From NCBI GenBank assembly GCA_035578905.1, contig JAQJVL010000284.1, positions 1,007,501 to 1,071,500 of the forward strand: a stretch of DNA of 64,000 nt, written 5' to 3'. Below the pieces are notes generated by a model, which did not search any database, was not told the origin of the DNA, and saw only the letters and a list, made by a program, of their open reading frames with translations. Origin of the DNA: Stictocephala bisonia (taxonomy: Eukaryota; Arthropoda; Insecta; Hemiptera; Membracidae). Below, in pieces: positions 48,743-60,649 of the stretch. Positions within the stretch are counted from its first letter, which is position 1; every line of letters begins with the position of its first letter. The position numbers and the translations under genes are program-made.

Positions 48743-49930
48743 TATATTTTGTAGTAGATTATACGTTAAAATCGCTTTCTGAGTCTTTAGCAGAAGCAGC
48801 TGAATCATCGCTGATACCGGCTGTTTGCTGCTGATCTGAAAGGTGATATACAGTTATATTATACACAAACTGTGCAGCCTATTTTGTAGTAGATTATACG
48901 TTAAAATCGCTATCTGAGTCTTTAGCAGAAGCAGCTGAATCATCGCTGATACTGGGCGTTTGCTGCTGATCTGAAAGGTGATATACAGTTATATTACACA
49001 CAAACTGTGCAGTCTATTATGTAGTAAATTATACGTTAAAATCGCTTTCTGAGTCTTTAGTAGAAGCAGCTGAATCATCGCTGATACTGGGCGTTTGCTG
49101 CTGATCTGAAAGGTGATATACAGTTATATTATACACAAACTGTGCAGCCTATTTTGTAGTAGATTATACGTTAAAATCGCTTTATGGGTCTTCAGTAGAA
49201 GCAGCTGAATCATCGCTGATACCGGCTGTTTGCTGCTGATCTGAAAGGTGATATACAGTTATATTATACACAAACTGTGCAGCCTATTGTGTAGTAGATT
49301 ATACGTTAAAATCGCTTTATGGGTCTTCAGTAGAAGCAGCTGAATCATCGCTGATACCGGCTGTTTGTTGCTGATCTGAAAGGTGATATACAGTTATATT
49401 ATACACAAACTGTGCAGTCTATTATGTAGTAAATTATACGTTAAAATCGCTTTCTGAGTCTTTAGTAGAAGCAGCTGAATCATCGCTGATACTGGGCGTT
49501 TGTTGCTGATCTGAAAGGTGATATACAGTTATATTGTACACAAACTGTGCAGTCTATTATGTAGTAAATTATACGTTAAAATCGCTTTCTGAGTCTTTAG
49601 TAGAAGCAGCTGAATCATCGCTGATACTGGGCGTTTGTTGCTGATCTGAAAGGTGATATTCAGTTATATTGTACACAAACTGTGCAGTCTAGTTTTGTAG
49701 TAGATTATACGTTAAAATCGCTTTCTGAATCATTAGTAGAAGCAGCTGAATTATCGCTCATATTTTGTTGCTGGTCTGAAAGGTGATATTCAGTTATATT
49801 GTACACAAACTGTGCAGTCTAGTTTTGTAGTAGATTATACGTTAAAATCGCTTTCTGAATCATTAGTAGAAGCAGCTGAATTATCGCTCATATTTTGTTG
49901 CTGGTCTGAAAGGTGATATTCATGTACACT
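48743..49930. repeat. 135 bp satellite, nine units
   Basis: TTATACGTTAAAATCGC begins at 48759, 48894, 49029, 49164, 49299, 49434, 49569, 49705 and 49835. Units carry AGCAGAAGCAGCTGAATCAT then CGCTGATAC, and TGATCTGAAAGGTGATATAC. Two sub-variants (CCGGCTGTTT and TGGGCGTTTG) alternate in blocks. The last two units share a small deletion. A single diverged unit lies at 54540-54665. Confidence 0.9.
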
Positions 49931-50109
49931 TCACAAAACATTGTAGTCTAGTTTTACAGTTAAATTGCTTTCTGACATTATCACCACTTTCTGAGACTGT
50001 AATGGAATATTTAGATGGTTGCAGATGTTTTAAAAACCCGTTTACCACTTCACCTATGATCTTTAATTTGTTCATTTTGTTTTATTAGCCTCCAGAACTG
50101 TTATATTAT

Positions 50110-50497
50110 AGAAATAATACTGGTTAAATTACCTTTTTTTCCTGTCAACAGTTCTTCAAAGACAATCTGCTATGTACATTTCGAAGCATACAGCTTCATC
50201 ATCAGGCTTTTCAAAAACGTCACTATTTACATTAAAACACTAAAAACTAAAAACATTAAAAACATTTAAACATATTAAATTTTTTACATATTAAAAAACA
50301 CATCGCCGGCCGGCAAATGTGTTATTTTAATATGTTTAAATGTTTTTAATGTTTTGAGTGTTTTGAGTGTTTTAATGTAAATAGTGACGTTTTTGAAAAG
50401 CCTGATGATGAAGCTTTATGCTTCGAAATGTACATAGCAGATTGTGTTTGAAGAACTGTTGACAGGAAAAAAAGGTAATTTAACCAGTATTATTTCT
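50110..50497. mobile_element. Palindromic element with hammerhead-like motif in each arm
   Basis: The left end AGAAATAATACTGGTTAAAT and the right end are inverted repeats, and pairing runs inward to a GCCGGCCGGC centre near 50304-50313. A small insertion (TTAAATTTTTTACATA) is present in the left arm only. Each arm has CTGATGATGAAGC, a short loop, GCTTCGAAATGTACATAG (50402-50437 on +; about 50172-50206 on -). The five-pair stem GAAGC/GCTTC is kept although the loop differs between arms. As at 10.4 kb, one extra T follows CTGATGA. Confidence 0.75.
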
Positions 50498-51277
50498 TTA
50501 ATTTGACCGCATTATTATTTATTTCAAACAGTTTTATTGTTTCATGCATTTGATCTCACCTACTTGTTATGGAACGCCTACAATACTTTTCAAAATGGAC
50601 GCTAACTTGTCAAAACACTCTTGATAATAGAGAAGTTTCTCCAGAAACAAAACACATATACAACGAATAAAAAAATAAAAAACTATATCTTAAGAAGAAC
50701 TGATTTAATACAAAGTAATTTTAATGCCAAAATAATTGTAAAAAATACATACTATTGCCAGCAAGTCCAAAACCTTGTTAGTATGACGGGAATAAAAAAT
50801 ATACTTAAAGTAGTGAGGTTAGCATCGGCCCAACCCAGTTACTTGGTTTCAAAAGTGTAAGGAAATATCCGTGTAACAGTCCAGTGTCTGTTGTTTTTAG
50901 TTACATTCCGTAACATCTAGTTATTACCTATAATATGAAATTATAGTATTGTAACCAGCTCCATCAAGTTGTAGAAATATCCTACTTTGGACTGTGAAGT
51001 AAAAAGCACCCATGAGCTTGCTCCAGTCACAGCTGGACAAGGTGGTAAAGGGGCTCCAGAGTGTAACGTCACAGGAAACATCCAGTCGCCACAGATAGCA
51101 TGTGAAAGCTGAAAACACAAATTCTGTTTTATTATTCAAACTCAATGTATTTGCCATATACAGTGCTGCACGACAGGTTGGCTTGACCTCAGAGCTCAAC
51201 AACTGACACTAGGAGAAAGGGACAAGTTAACTTGAACATATGTTTTAGGAATTTTAGTTTTCTGTCTGTCGGTGTTT
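50498..51277. other. No gene recognised
   Basis: A 92-codon - strand ORF at 50924-51202 is GC-richer than its surroundings and is preceded on the - strand by an acceptor-like TTGTGTTTTCAG. A second frame is open over the same part. Neither reading is recognised. Confidence 0.25.
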
Positions 51278-51595
51278 TAATAATAGTATGTTTCATAACA
51301 AGAGTGGAAAGTGGGGTGTTGCATGTTCGAGACCATATGTTTGAAGTGCGAGACTTTTCGAGCACTTCAATTGGTCGAGAACATACAAAACACTTTCACT
51401 CGAGTTTTGAACGATACTTTTCACTACACTACGGAATAAAAACAGGTGTTGTTGACTGTGGAAAATGTTCGGTTGTAAACAATGTTACTTTCGGTAGTAA
51501 ACAATAGACAGCTGTTGAAAATATGATGTTTCGTAGGTTGTAAACACATAACGAAAACAGCTAAACTCATAGTAGTGTAGTGAAAAGTATGTTTC
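51278..51595 (+). mobile_element. Dispersed repeat of about 320 bp (copy 2)
   Basis: Inverted relative to the copy at 38853-39195. Landmarks are ACAAGAGTGGAAAGTGGGGT at one end and CATAACGAAAACAGCTAAAC then TAGTGTAGTGAAAAG at the other. The frame ITRVESGVLHVRDHMFEVRD, SSTSIGREHTKHFHSSFERY is open here too. Confidence 0.8.
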
Positions 51596-53408
51596 TGCCT
51601 AATGAATTAGGTGAATACATTGAAATGTAACAGACTCGATAAGCTTATAAAGTATATATATAAGGAAATACTAGTTAATTTCATCAGTAAATAGTATCAA
51701 AGTATTATTATTTTTATTAATCGAAAAATATAATGCAACGACATTTGTCAAAATCGGTTAGTAAAAACCGTGTGGAATGAGTTTGTTTTTTAGTCTTTAG
51801 GGATTCCTTGTAAGATAATGAGGTTATGGTGTAATCTATAAACGGATATATCCTGAAAAAAACTTTTTTTAATGTCTTTACAACTTTAGAAAAGATGTCT
51901 TGTTGTATTTATATTTTTTACTTTTTCATCATTTTTTCAATTACAAATTACCGAAGGCTGATTAATGAATAATATATATAAATTTATGTTTATTAAAATA
52001 TATTTTTTTAGTACAAAATAACTGTAGCCTAATATTAGTATTCAAATGTTTGATAGGAAGACAGTAATTTCTTATGTATATTTTTCATAAGTAAATTTCA
52101 TAATTTTAATGTATACAGGACTAATTGTCTTTAATAACATTAATTGTCTTTTAACTGTGTTTGTTATGTGCTGGATTTATTTTAAAGAAATGTTATTAAA
52201 ATAAGAAAGAATCTCGTCTAGATATCGATTCTACCGGTAATCTCTATTACCAGACACACACACTTGCACACATAACATTAACAACAACGTATCTATTACA
52301 TTAACCATCTCTTTAATAATTCTGTTAATGTATAAAAGAATAATGGGGCACGGACATTTAAATCCCTTTAAGCCATTTAAACAACTGATAACCATCGATG
52401 TGATAACCTAGTGACGAGCTTTCCGCATTCCAATCAAGGTCGCGGCCTTCCCCCCTCCCCGACCTCCATCCCCTAGCTGATATTTCGTAGAAATCATGCG
52501 TACACACACGCACACATGGACTACACATTCTAGTACGGTGATATTGAGATTGTGGTGTCTATGGGGGTCTATGGGGTGAGAATTGACGATACATTTGCAG
52601 TTTAAAATATACTCGAAGGAATTGATTTAAATTTTCTTTTATTTGTTTTTTATGAGTCCTAGTTTGGGTATTCAGCGAGTTGCCTTTTTATAAACTTATT
52701 ATTAATGAAACAGATTGTTATATTAACTGGACTTCAGATGTAAGTTTTTAAAACAACCCCAGATTTACGTTAATTATATAAACAAATAGTTTTTTTATCA
52801 GCATATTACGTGTTGGTAGGAAAACTATATAAGTGAACAACACACATTGTAATAATTGTACTTTTGTAATAAATTATACAAAAACTATTAGCGAACAATA
52901 AACAATAGTTAAAATCAAGTAGAGTTGTATTCCGAACCTGGTTAAGCAGACTTCTATGGCAACTTGTCTCAATGGTCTTGACATTTTGTTAGCGCAAGTA
53001 GGCGGCTTTTGCAACAGGTTTATGAAATGTCCCTATAAACTCAATAGGGAATAGCTGTAAGCCACAAGGCTACATACCGGCAGTCAATATGTTGATACAT
53101 TCGTGATGATACTTGCATATGTGCACTATCTATTCTAGGGTTAAAATCCCCATAATTTTTATAACTTTAAATCCTTACATTTAAATCAAAGTTGATATTT
53201 GTAAAATATTATTTAGGTTATAGTTTAACCTGTTAAAATGAACGCAATGATTGTGTCTACATTCCGTAGTCACTTTCCTAAATACAGTATTCTCATCGTG
53301 TCAGAAATTTCAAAATTGTTTTACTTAGATTATAATCCAAAATTAACGTATCGTAAAAAGCTATTTCCTGGTTTTATTATATGGAAATCGTAATTAAGTG
53401 AATTAATC
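51596..53408. other. No gene seen
   Basis: AT-rich apart from a short C-rich patch near 52436-52490. Confidence 0.4.
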
Positions 53409-53732
53409 GGACCTTTTCCGTTAATTCCCTACCGCTACTTTTTTACCACAATTACGGTTAGGTCAGGTTAGGTTAGGTTGGGTGGCTACTAAAGTTGATC
53501 ACAAACTGGTATCAATCCAATGATTGACTTACCGCCGAATGCGCTCTCTGTGTGTAAGTTCTTGGAAAGCGATAAGATAAGGCCAGCGATATCGGATTTT
53601 TAGCGGATAAGGAATAGCTCAGATGACGTATAAACGGTTGGGGAACGGTTTTTAGAGCAATAGAATATTTATCTAGTGGTAGTGAATTAACGCAAAAAAA
53701 GAGTGGTGAAAGTGAATTAACGGAAAAGATCC
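53409..53732 (-). mobile_element. MITE, 8 bp target duplication (copy 2)
   Basis: The ends GGACCTTTTCCGTTAATTC and GAATTAACGGAAAAGATCC are flanked by a perfect AATTAATC duplication (53401-53408 and 53733-53740). Body landmarks such as GCGATAAGATAAGGCCAGCG and AATGCGCTCTC match copy 1 at 16300-16657 in reverse. The perfect duplication suggests a younger insertion than copy 1. Confidence 0.9.
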
Positions 53733-54326
53733 AATTAATCTAAATTGAAAAAACTACGATATATAATCGATATAATTTCTCAGTGTAGTATTATTTATGT
53801 AGTCGGCATTAATGAAAATTTAAATGGGTACTCTGTATATTATGCTTTTATGAACCCAAAGCCCTAAACCCAAAACCCAAAAGAACCCAAAAGAACTAAA
53901 CTAATTTTTATTTCAAATAAAACAACTATATATATTTGTAAGTTAAAGATTAAAACGGAAAAAAGCGCTCATAGTACTAGAATCTTGTTTTACTGTTTGC
54001 ATTTGTTCAGTTACAAAATAAAGTAAACTAAACGAAACAGTGACGGCTGGTCGATGCATCCTCCACTCAATCATTTCAGGACGTCCACTGGAACGAGATT
54101 GATCCCCAGGTATGTTATCTTCAATCAGCCAGAAGGAAGTTTGTATGTGTCTGTGAGAGACGCGCCCAAAGGAGAGATTTCTGACAAGACAAAGGAAAGG
54201 CGTGACCCATTGTTCTGATGGTTAGACAAGGGTTTCAGTGTTACAGGCCTTGGTCCTATTTATGGAAAATATTATAAACAATAACGGTGAATTTTCGTCT
54301 ATCAGTACTTAAGTTAAGGTGACCTA

Positions 54327-54434
54327 ACCGCCTTGCCACCGCTGGAAAGTCGACAGCCCCAAACCGCCAAGCCACCGCTGGGAAGTCGACAGCCCCAGAC
54401 TGCCAAGCCACCGCTGGGAAGTCGACAGCCCCAG
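54327..54434. repeat. 36 bp tandem repeat, three units
   Basis: GCCACCGCTGGGAAGTCGAC then AGCCCCAGACTGCCAA repeats at exactly 36 bases (54335, 54371, 54407). The period is a multiple of three, so the - strand reads a 12-residue repeat (VDFPAVAWQSGA). It is GC-rich in AT-rich surroundings. Confidence 0.85.
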
Positions 54435-54539
54435 TGACTTGCAGAAGCTTGGACACCGGCGCAGTTCTGTTATTTACGCTAGTTAAAAGTCGCAATGAAA
54501 CTGGATCACTATACTGTACAACCACTTTTACAGTCCATG

Positions 54540-54665
54540 AGTGTACACAAACTGTGCATTCCAGTTTTATAGGAGATGTTAAGCTAAAATCGCTTTCTGA
54601 GTCTTAAGTAGAATCAGCTAAATCATCGCTGATAAAGGGCGTTTGCCGCTGGTCTTTAAGTGAAT
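54540..54665. repeat. Orphan unit of the 135 bp satellite
   Basis: GTACACAAACTGTGCATTCC, then AAGCTAAAATCGCTTTCTGA, and GGGCGTTTGCCGCTGGTCTT. It is one diverged unit, 4.6 kb from the array and just after the 36 bp repeat. Confidence 0.8.
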
Positions 54666-56130
54666 ATATCACTAAAAGACAACGTTAAAAAGACCAGTAT
54701 CAAATAATTCTATATTCTCAGATTAATAATTTTAAGTGTGGTTCGTGGTGGGTGGGTGGGAAGATGACTGATAAACAGACATTAAGTCATCAGTGAAAAC
54801 GTTATTAACGATGGTTATTGCTGGGATAGAAGTGAAGAAGCGTCGTCTAACTGGTCAACGTATTCCCCAGCACATTATTGGCCAGCATCGATGTATTACG
54901 TGTAGTATTTTTATATCGATGTTGGTTAGTTATAGCTTTACAAAAATGTTTCATGTGGACTTTGTCTAAAAATGCACTTGAAAAAGTTGCATTGTAAAGA
55001 ATAATAATTAAAACCTGAGAAAAGTGAAAGTGACAACGCTAAGACGGAATTCCTGTTTTGAAGCACGGAGAAAAGATACATACTATATATTTATCGATAC
55101 TCGGTGTTTTCTCTACCATTGATTTATTATTCTACGCTCTGTGGCGGTGGTTGAAGCTATCAGAGCTTGTAGTGCGTTAGGCCCTAACTGGTTGTCAATT
55201 TAAATCAATCATTTATTTCTGAGAACAAATCTATTATTATTGCACATAAAGTTCATATAAATGGACCCTCTCATGGGCAGATGTCTATCTGTGAGGAACG
55301 AGTTCTTACAACCTGATCTACTCTAACACTAAATTAAAATAAATATGTTTAAGTACAATGACTTATATAGATACATAAAAATCACAAGTAAAACAAAACA
55401 AATTTCCAAAACATAGCAGTAATAATAGTAAGGAAGAATAATCTATTAACTAAACAAAACTATTATAAAAAATTAATATCAGGGTACCGAGAGTTGAAAA
55501 AAATACTAATAATATGTAAACAAACAGTAAAAAAACATCCAATCTTGGCCAAGATCTAGACAACATCCATAATTTTAATAAAAAAAGTACTAAGCAAGTA
55601 TAAATTAAACCAATTTTCGGAATATTTCAGTTCAGACATATTGAATCAGTTTCATGTTTATCAGTTCAACCGTAAACACAATGGAATAAAAGGAACTCAT
55701 AATTATTCGAGGCCACTCATTCTTAAGAAAAAAAATTTAAATTAACAATATGCCACTCATGCAATAAAAATAGTGGCAAAAGCAACGATAGTAATGTTTA
55801 TATATACTAATAATTCGCAATTAAACTGGGGCGGTTAATTTTGGGCGTATTAAACAGGTACTTTGGTTTATCTTTAGTTGTATTTTACACTAAAAGGCAA
55901 TATATTTTTAAATCCGAAAATAAATGTTAAATGATTCTTAAGGATTGAACACAAATTCCATGTAACATTATCTTTAATTCATGTTTTAATGTGAAGAGTC
56001 ATCTAGCCAAAGGCCTAGGGTGAAACTAACGTATTTTTTATTTTATGTGTATACTGTTATATGTAACTGTTATAAGTTGTTATAAAAAATTTAATATTTT
56101 GATATTTTTGGTTTTAATCTTTTTTTTATT
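54666..56130. other. No gene seen
   Basis: AT-rich, with no credible ORF or repeat structure noticed. Confidence 0.45.
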
Positions 56131-56134
56131 TAGT

Positions 56135-56362
56135 TCGGGTCTATGGCGAGCCGGTGGCCGATTTGTCTAAGGCGTCAGGACTTTGAGCTTGGGTTAGGGA
56201 TAGTGCTGGTTCTAATCCGGCCTAGACTGGAAGATTTATCAGTAATAATCACCTTCTGCAGTACTGGTTCACCCCCTTACTCTGTCTGAATAAATTCCTC
56301 GCACAGATCAATAGTTTATGGGGAATGGGCAGAGTAAGGTTAAGAAGAAAAAAAAGAAAAGG
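56135..56362 (+). mobile_element. tRNA-derived SINE (family 1), near full length
   Basis: The head GGTGGCCGATTTGTCTAAGG then CGTCAGGACTTTGA matches a tRNA-Leu/Ser-type A box and D arm. GGTTCTAATCC is the B box. The body continues AATAAATTCCTCGCACAGAT then GGGGAATGGGCAGAGTAAGG, and the element ends in an A-rich tail (AAGAAGAAAAAAAAG). It is the only copy with head, body and tail. A partial reverse copy is at 17354-17432. Confidence 0.75.
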
Positions 56363-57589
56363 AAAACATTTTTTTTCATGTCCACCTTGTTGACACACAC
56401 GTCCCCATATTAACTTTTACATCCAGTCACCATGATTAGCCTAACTCACAGTCAGCTGCTATACCATTGTATAACTGAACCGTGACGAAATAATGTTGCC
56501 AGTGATTCTCAATGGATCAGCAGGGAGCTGCGTTCACTGCAGTGGTAATGATGTCTTCAACTAGTCCTTTTTGTAAAGTCTTATTCAAAAAGGAAGAAAC
56601 AAATTATTCAACTCGAAACTATCCTCTAAACACTGTGTTTAGAGTTTTGATAAGATAGTTAAGAAATAATAATGAACAATTTTCTTATATTTTTGTATGA
56701 GTATAATATATGTTCTTTAACGTTTCTTTTTAAAAGAGCACACACATATTAGCACACACTTTCAAATTAAAATCTAAAAGTAATTTTCAAAAATGTGTTT
56801 TATGACCAGTGTTTTACGCTCCCATATATCATGGACATGATTCCAATAAACATATTACATTACGACTACTATTATGTAAGGCAATTTATAAAACTTATAG
56901 TTCTTAAAACTGAACATAAGTTGAAACAGTTGTAAATATACCAATACAAAAAACTGTATAATGTACTAATGTACTTAAACTGTATTATATTTACATGTTT
57001 TACCTTGTAAAGTTATTTTGTGAAAAATATTTATTTTTACGCTATACTCACGTGATTTATTCACCTACACTTCAGTTATGAGATGAGTAAAATCGGTGGA
57101 ACTACTGTCAGTTTCAGATGTTGTAGCAGAGGGCGATTGTTTTGGTTGTTCATGGGGAGACTGTTAATATAAGAAGGACGTTCAGGGGGTATTCGGGATT
57201 TACTGAGTATTACGCTGCTTTTGGTATTTTATGAAATTTTAATGTAGCCTATAAAACTCATACTGACTGGATAATATACTCTCTCATATATAAGGTAGTA
57301 GGGGAGAAGTACCGACAAGCTGCGGCAGAGATGATGAAAGCCTTTCTACTTGGTATAAAGAAAATGTATTGAGCAGACCAAAATGTATCACTTAATTGAA
57401 GTGAACTCGTAGCAACAAGACATTATCAAAGGTTAAGATGTATTCGAGTATAATACCCACAATGAAACTAAATCCTCAGGCCTCTAAAATTGAGTAAACC
57501 CAGCCTCAAGAAATATGATATTTGTTATCATTTTAATTAATTTTCTTCATGTGCCTCCAAAATACCTTATCTGGAGTACACTTACGATC
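56363..57589. other. No gene seen
   Basis: AT-rich, with no recognisable coding or repeat structure. Confidence 0.45.
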
Positions 57590-58150
57590 TAACAATGGGG
57601 CTATGTGGACCGTGGATCCATGCTAGAACAGGATTACGGCACAATGCAATACAGTCTATGCCGTGCCTTGCGTGAGCGTGTGCATCAGTGTGTCAGTGTG
57701 CCTGGCCCATATAACGGTCCGACGCGCCGACCTCTGCCCTTGAACTCCTCTCTTATATAACCATGACTCTTGACTGAACCCCCTGTGCTATATGGACCGT
57801 GGTTCCTTGCCTGTGCAGAGGTACGTCACGGTACAGTCATATTCCATGCCTTGTGTGAGCGTATGCATCTCTTTCGAGTGTGTCAGTGTGCCTGGCCCAT
57901 ATAACGGTCCGACGCGCTGACCTCTGCCTTTGAACTCCTCTCTTATATAACCATGACTCTTGACTGAACCCCCTGTGCTATATGGACCGTGGTTCCTTGC
58001 CTGTGCAGAGGTACGTCACAGTACAGATGCCATGTCTTGTGAGAGCGTATGCATCTCTCTCCACTATGTCAGTGTGCCTGGTCCATATAACGGTTTGACT
58101 GCCCTCAACTCCTCTCCAGGATTGAGTAATTCTGACCCTTGACCGAGCCC
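57590..58150. repeat. 186-190 bp tandem repeat, about three units
   Basis: TGTCAGTGTGCCTGGCCCAT begins at 57691, at 57881 and, slightly changed, at 58067. Units hold CTATATGGACCGTGGTTCCT and TGCAGAGGTACGTCAC. The ORFs over the last unit are by-products. Confidence 0.85.
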
Positions 58151-59350
58151 ACCTGGGATGTGCAGCTGCGGCTCAAACCATCCAATCATAAAACTGACAT
58201 ACATGGCATAACACTTACCAAGCATAAATATGTAAGTTATAGGTCTGTAAATCATTTACTAACCTCACTTTCTCGAAGGATTCACTGAGCAGTTGCCAAT
58301 AACATTTATATTGATTACGACTACGTTACCGATTCCACAAACAATGTTCACTGTTATAGGTAAATATGTTACTTTGTGGGTTGGTTACTATCAAACATAT
58401 ATGTTCGAAGGATCCTTGGGTAGTTGAGTGAGTGTTGATTGTGTGCTGATCGTAGAACCGTGAGTGGGGTCACTGTCGTTATGATTGTTCCCAAAATAAA
58501 TATTTTGCTTTTTCGATCGTCAGCTTTTTTGGGAATATCCCATAAACAGGAAAATTACAAGTTTTTAAGAAAGTTTTTTTATTCATGATATCATTTAAAA
58601 GGTCGGTTTAAAAGTGATATAAGTAGCTGACTACATTTCAAAGTACGTATTTACTTGAGTATAAATTATTTTTCATTTAAAGAAGTTATAGCCAGGTTCT
58701 ACCAAGTGTTTAACTTGTGACTTAGGACTGCTGCCATCATCATATTAAGCTAATTAACTACATAAGTAATATTGCTGGGGCAATGCGAAATATCGTGTAC
58801 TTCATTCCAACAGTAACCCAGACTTTCACGGACCCTGCGGGAAAAACATCTCTAGTAAATTATTGAATTACACCAATTTTTTCTGGCTATCTTCCATCTG
58901 CATGTTGACATTTCACCGAGCTCTACTAGCCCGCTCTAACAATGCACTAACACTGTGATAGCCCACTTAGTACGTGTTTCACCACTGGCACTACATTACC
59001 GTGCAATTCGGTTCTTCGGCATCGAGCTGTTGCCTTTCCCTTCGACCTCGGCTATTATCTATTGTGTAACTAGTTCAACTACTAGCAAGGAGGAAGTGTC
59101 AACAGTTTCACGCCCCTATGCGCGCAGTATCACGTAATCTTGCACGTGACGAGTTTCAAAACAAATCTGTCTCGATACATAATCATGTAATAGATTTATC
59201 AGCAGACACCCCAGCGCGTTTCACATACTAATGCAATCACTCGCTGAGATAATGCCGTTTGGTTAATTAATTCCAAAGCACTTTCACTCCATTTCTGTAG
59301 CGTAGAATAAAGCAGATAGTAGATACAACTGTCATATCCACCCAGACAGT
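58151..59350. other. No gene recognised
   Basis: 58890-59160 is somewhat GC-richer but has no convincing exon. Confidence 0.4.
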
Positions 59351-60304
59351 TACTGTCGGCGCATGAATTATGTGTACCTAAGTTTGAAGGCTGTTTACTA
59401 AAAAACTATGAAAACTCCAATCATACAATTGCTATCCTCGTCTAATTTTGTTATGAGATATGCGTTTTTTATTTAATTACAATTTTCAGTTATTTTTATA
59501 ATAACAGACATTTTAACTAGTTTTCATTGTCCATTAAATGTACACTTTTATTGCTAAAAAACCAACTGGTACTTTAATTTCTATTTTATTTTGTCGTTGA
59601 CAGAAGTGTTTTCTATGAGTTTTACAAATTTCAGTACTTTAATTTTTCAAGAAGAAGAGTTGTTATAAATTTCTTGAAAGAACGTTTTCTTGGCTTTAGA
59701 GGTCGTAAAATCAATAACTTGGTCACGTTGTAATCCTTAAGAATTGTATAGTTACAATACATAAAATTTATATGTGTAAGTAAATGCAGGGATTTTAATT
59801 GATTTAAATCAATTTAAAATCACTGCTTTTTACTGCCGCAAATAAAAGTAATGTATCGTAACTATTCATTTCATAAGGACTACATCGTGACCAAGTTATT
59901 GATTTTACGACCTCTAAAGCCAAGAAAACGTTCTTTCAAGAAATTTATAACAACTCTTTTTCTTGAAAAATTAAAGTACTGAAATTTTTAAAACTAATAG
60001 AAAACACTCCTGTCAACCACATACCAAAATGTAAGTGTGTGCTTTTATTACTAAAAATTAACGGGAATTTTAGTAATAACAGTGTACAGTTTATGCACAG
60101 TGAAAACTAGTAAATATTTCTGTACTTTTTTTGTTCTAACTAGGATAAAAATATTAAAACTTGTAATAAAATTTTGAAATTTATATGTCATAGTGTACAA
60201 ATAAACGAGGAAAACAATGGTTTCATTGGAGTTTTCATAGGTCTATTAGTTTCTTAGTAAACGATCTTCAAACACAGATACACATAATTTTTGCGCTGAC
60301 AGTA
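59351..60304. mobile_element. Large foldback element, about 950 bp
   Basis: The ends TACTGTCGGCGCATGAATTA and TAATTTTTGCGCTGACAGTA are inverted repeats. The arms stay recognisably complementary inward: TTTACTAAAAAACTATGAAA against its match near 60233-60275, and a very well conserved inner block AAGAACGTTTTCTTGGCTTT then AGAGGTCGTAAAATCAATAA mirrored at about 59896-59935. The centre is a small palindrome around TTGATTTAAATCAA. It may be flanked by TA. There is no coding sequence. Confidence 0.8.
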
Positions 60305-60649
60305 GTTTGAAGTTTCGATTCACGTTCTGTTATGCATATACTGCGGATGACAACATAAGTTCCCAGGTGTGTAACCAGAAGAGTGTGCTCAATCCGAAGC
60401 TATGTTCATCTGATCTGTAACATAAATGTCAACAAAGATCCCTTTATTAAATTTGAAATGCTATTACACGTAGGCCTATTATTAAATTAAGAATGTATAA
60501 TTTTGTTATAACTTTTAAAAGTAAAATAAATTATGCGTTTTATTTATGAAGTATAAATAGAACAATCGTCATAGAACGAGACAAAGCATCAGACTCAGCT
60601 GCACCAGAATCTTCCAAGTACAGTATTATGTTTCATAATAGTCTATAAC

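Noticed and set aside
48743..49930. CRISPR array
   Set aside because: Units are 135 bp and repeated as a whole without unique spacers, in eukaryotic DNA.
53457..53485. Telomeric TTAGG repeats
   Set aside because: Only a few GTTAGG-like words, located inside a MITE and matched in its other copy. Not a telomere.
54080..54109. 30-base micro-exon between good splice-like sites
   Set aside because: In the phase required by the transmembrane exon it gives an immediate stop. No other partner exon is known.
56150..56230. Functional tRNA-Leu or tRNA-Ser gene
   Set aside because: The A and B boxes are present but eroded, the acceptor stem does not pair, and it continues into a SINE body with A-rich tail.
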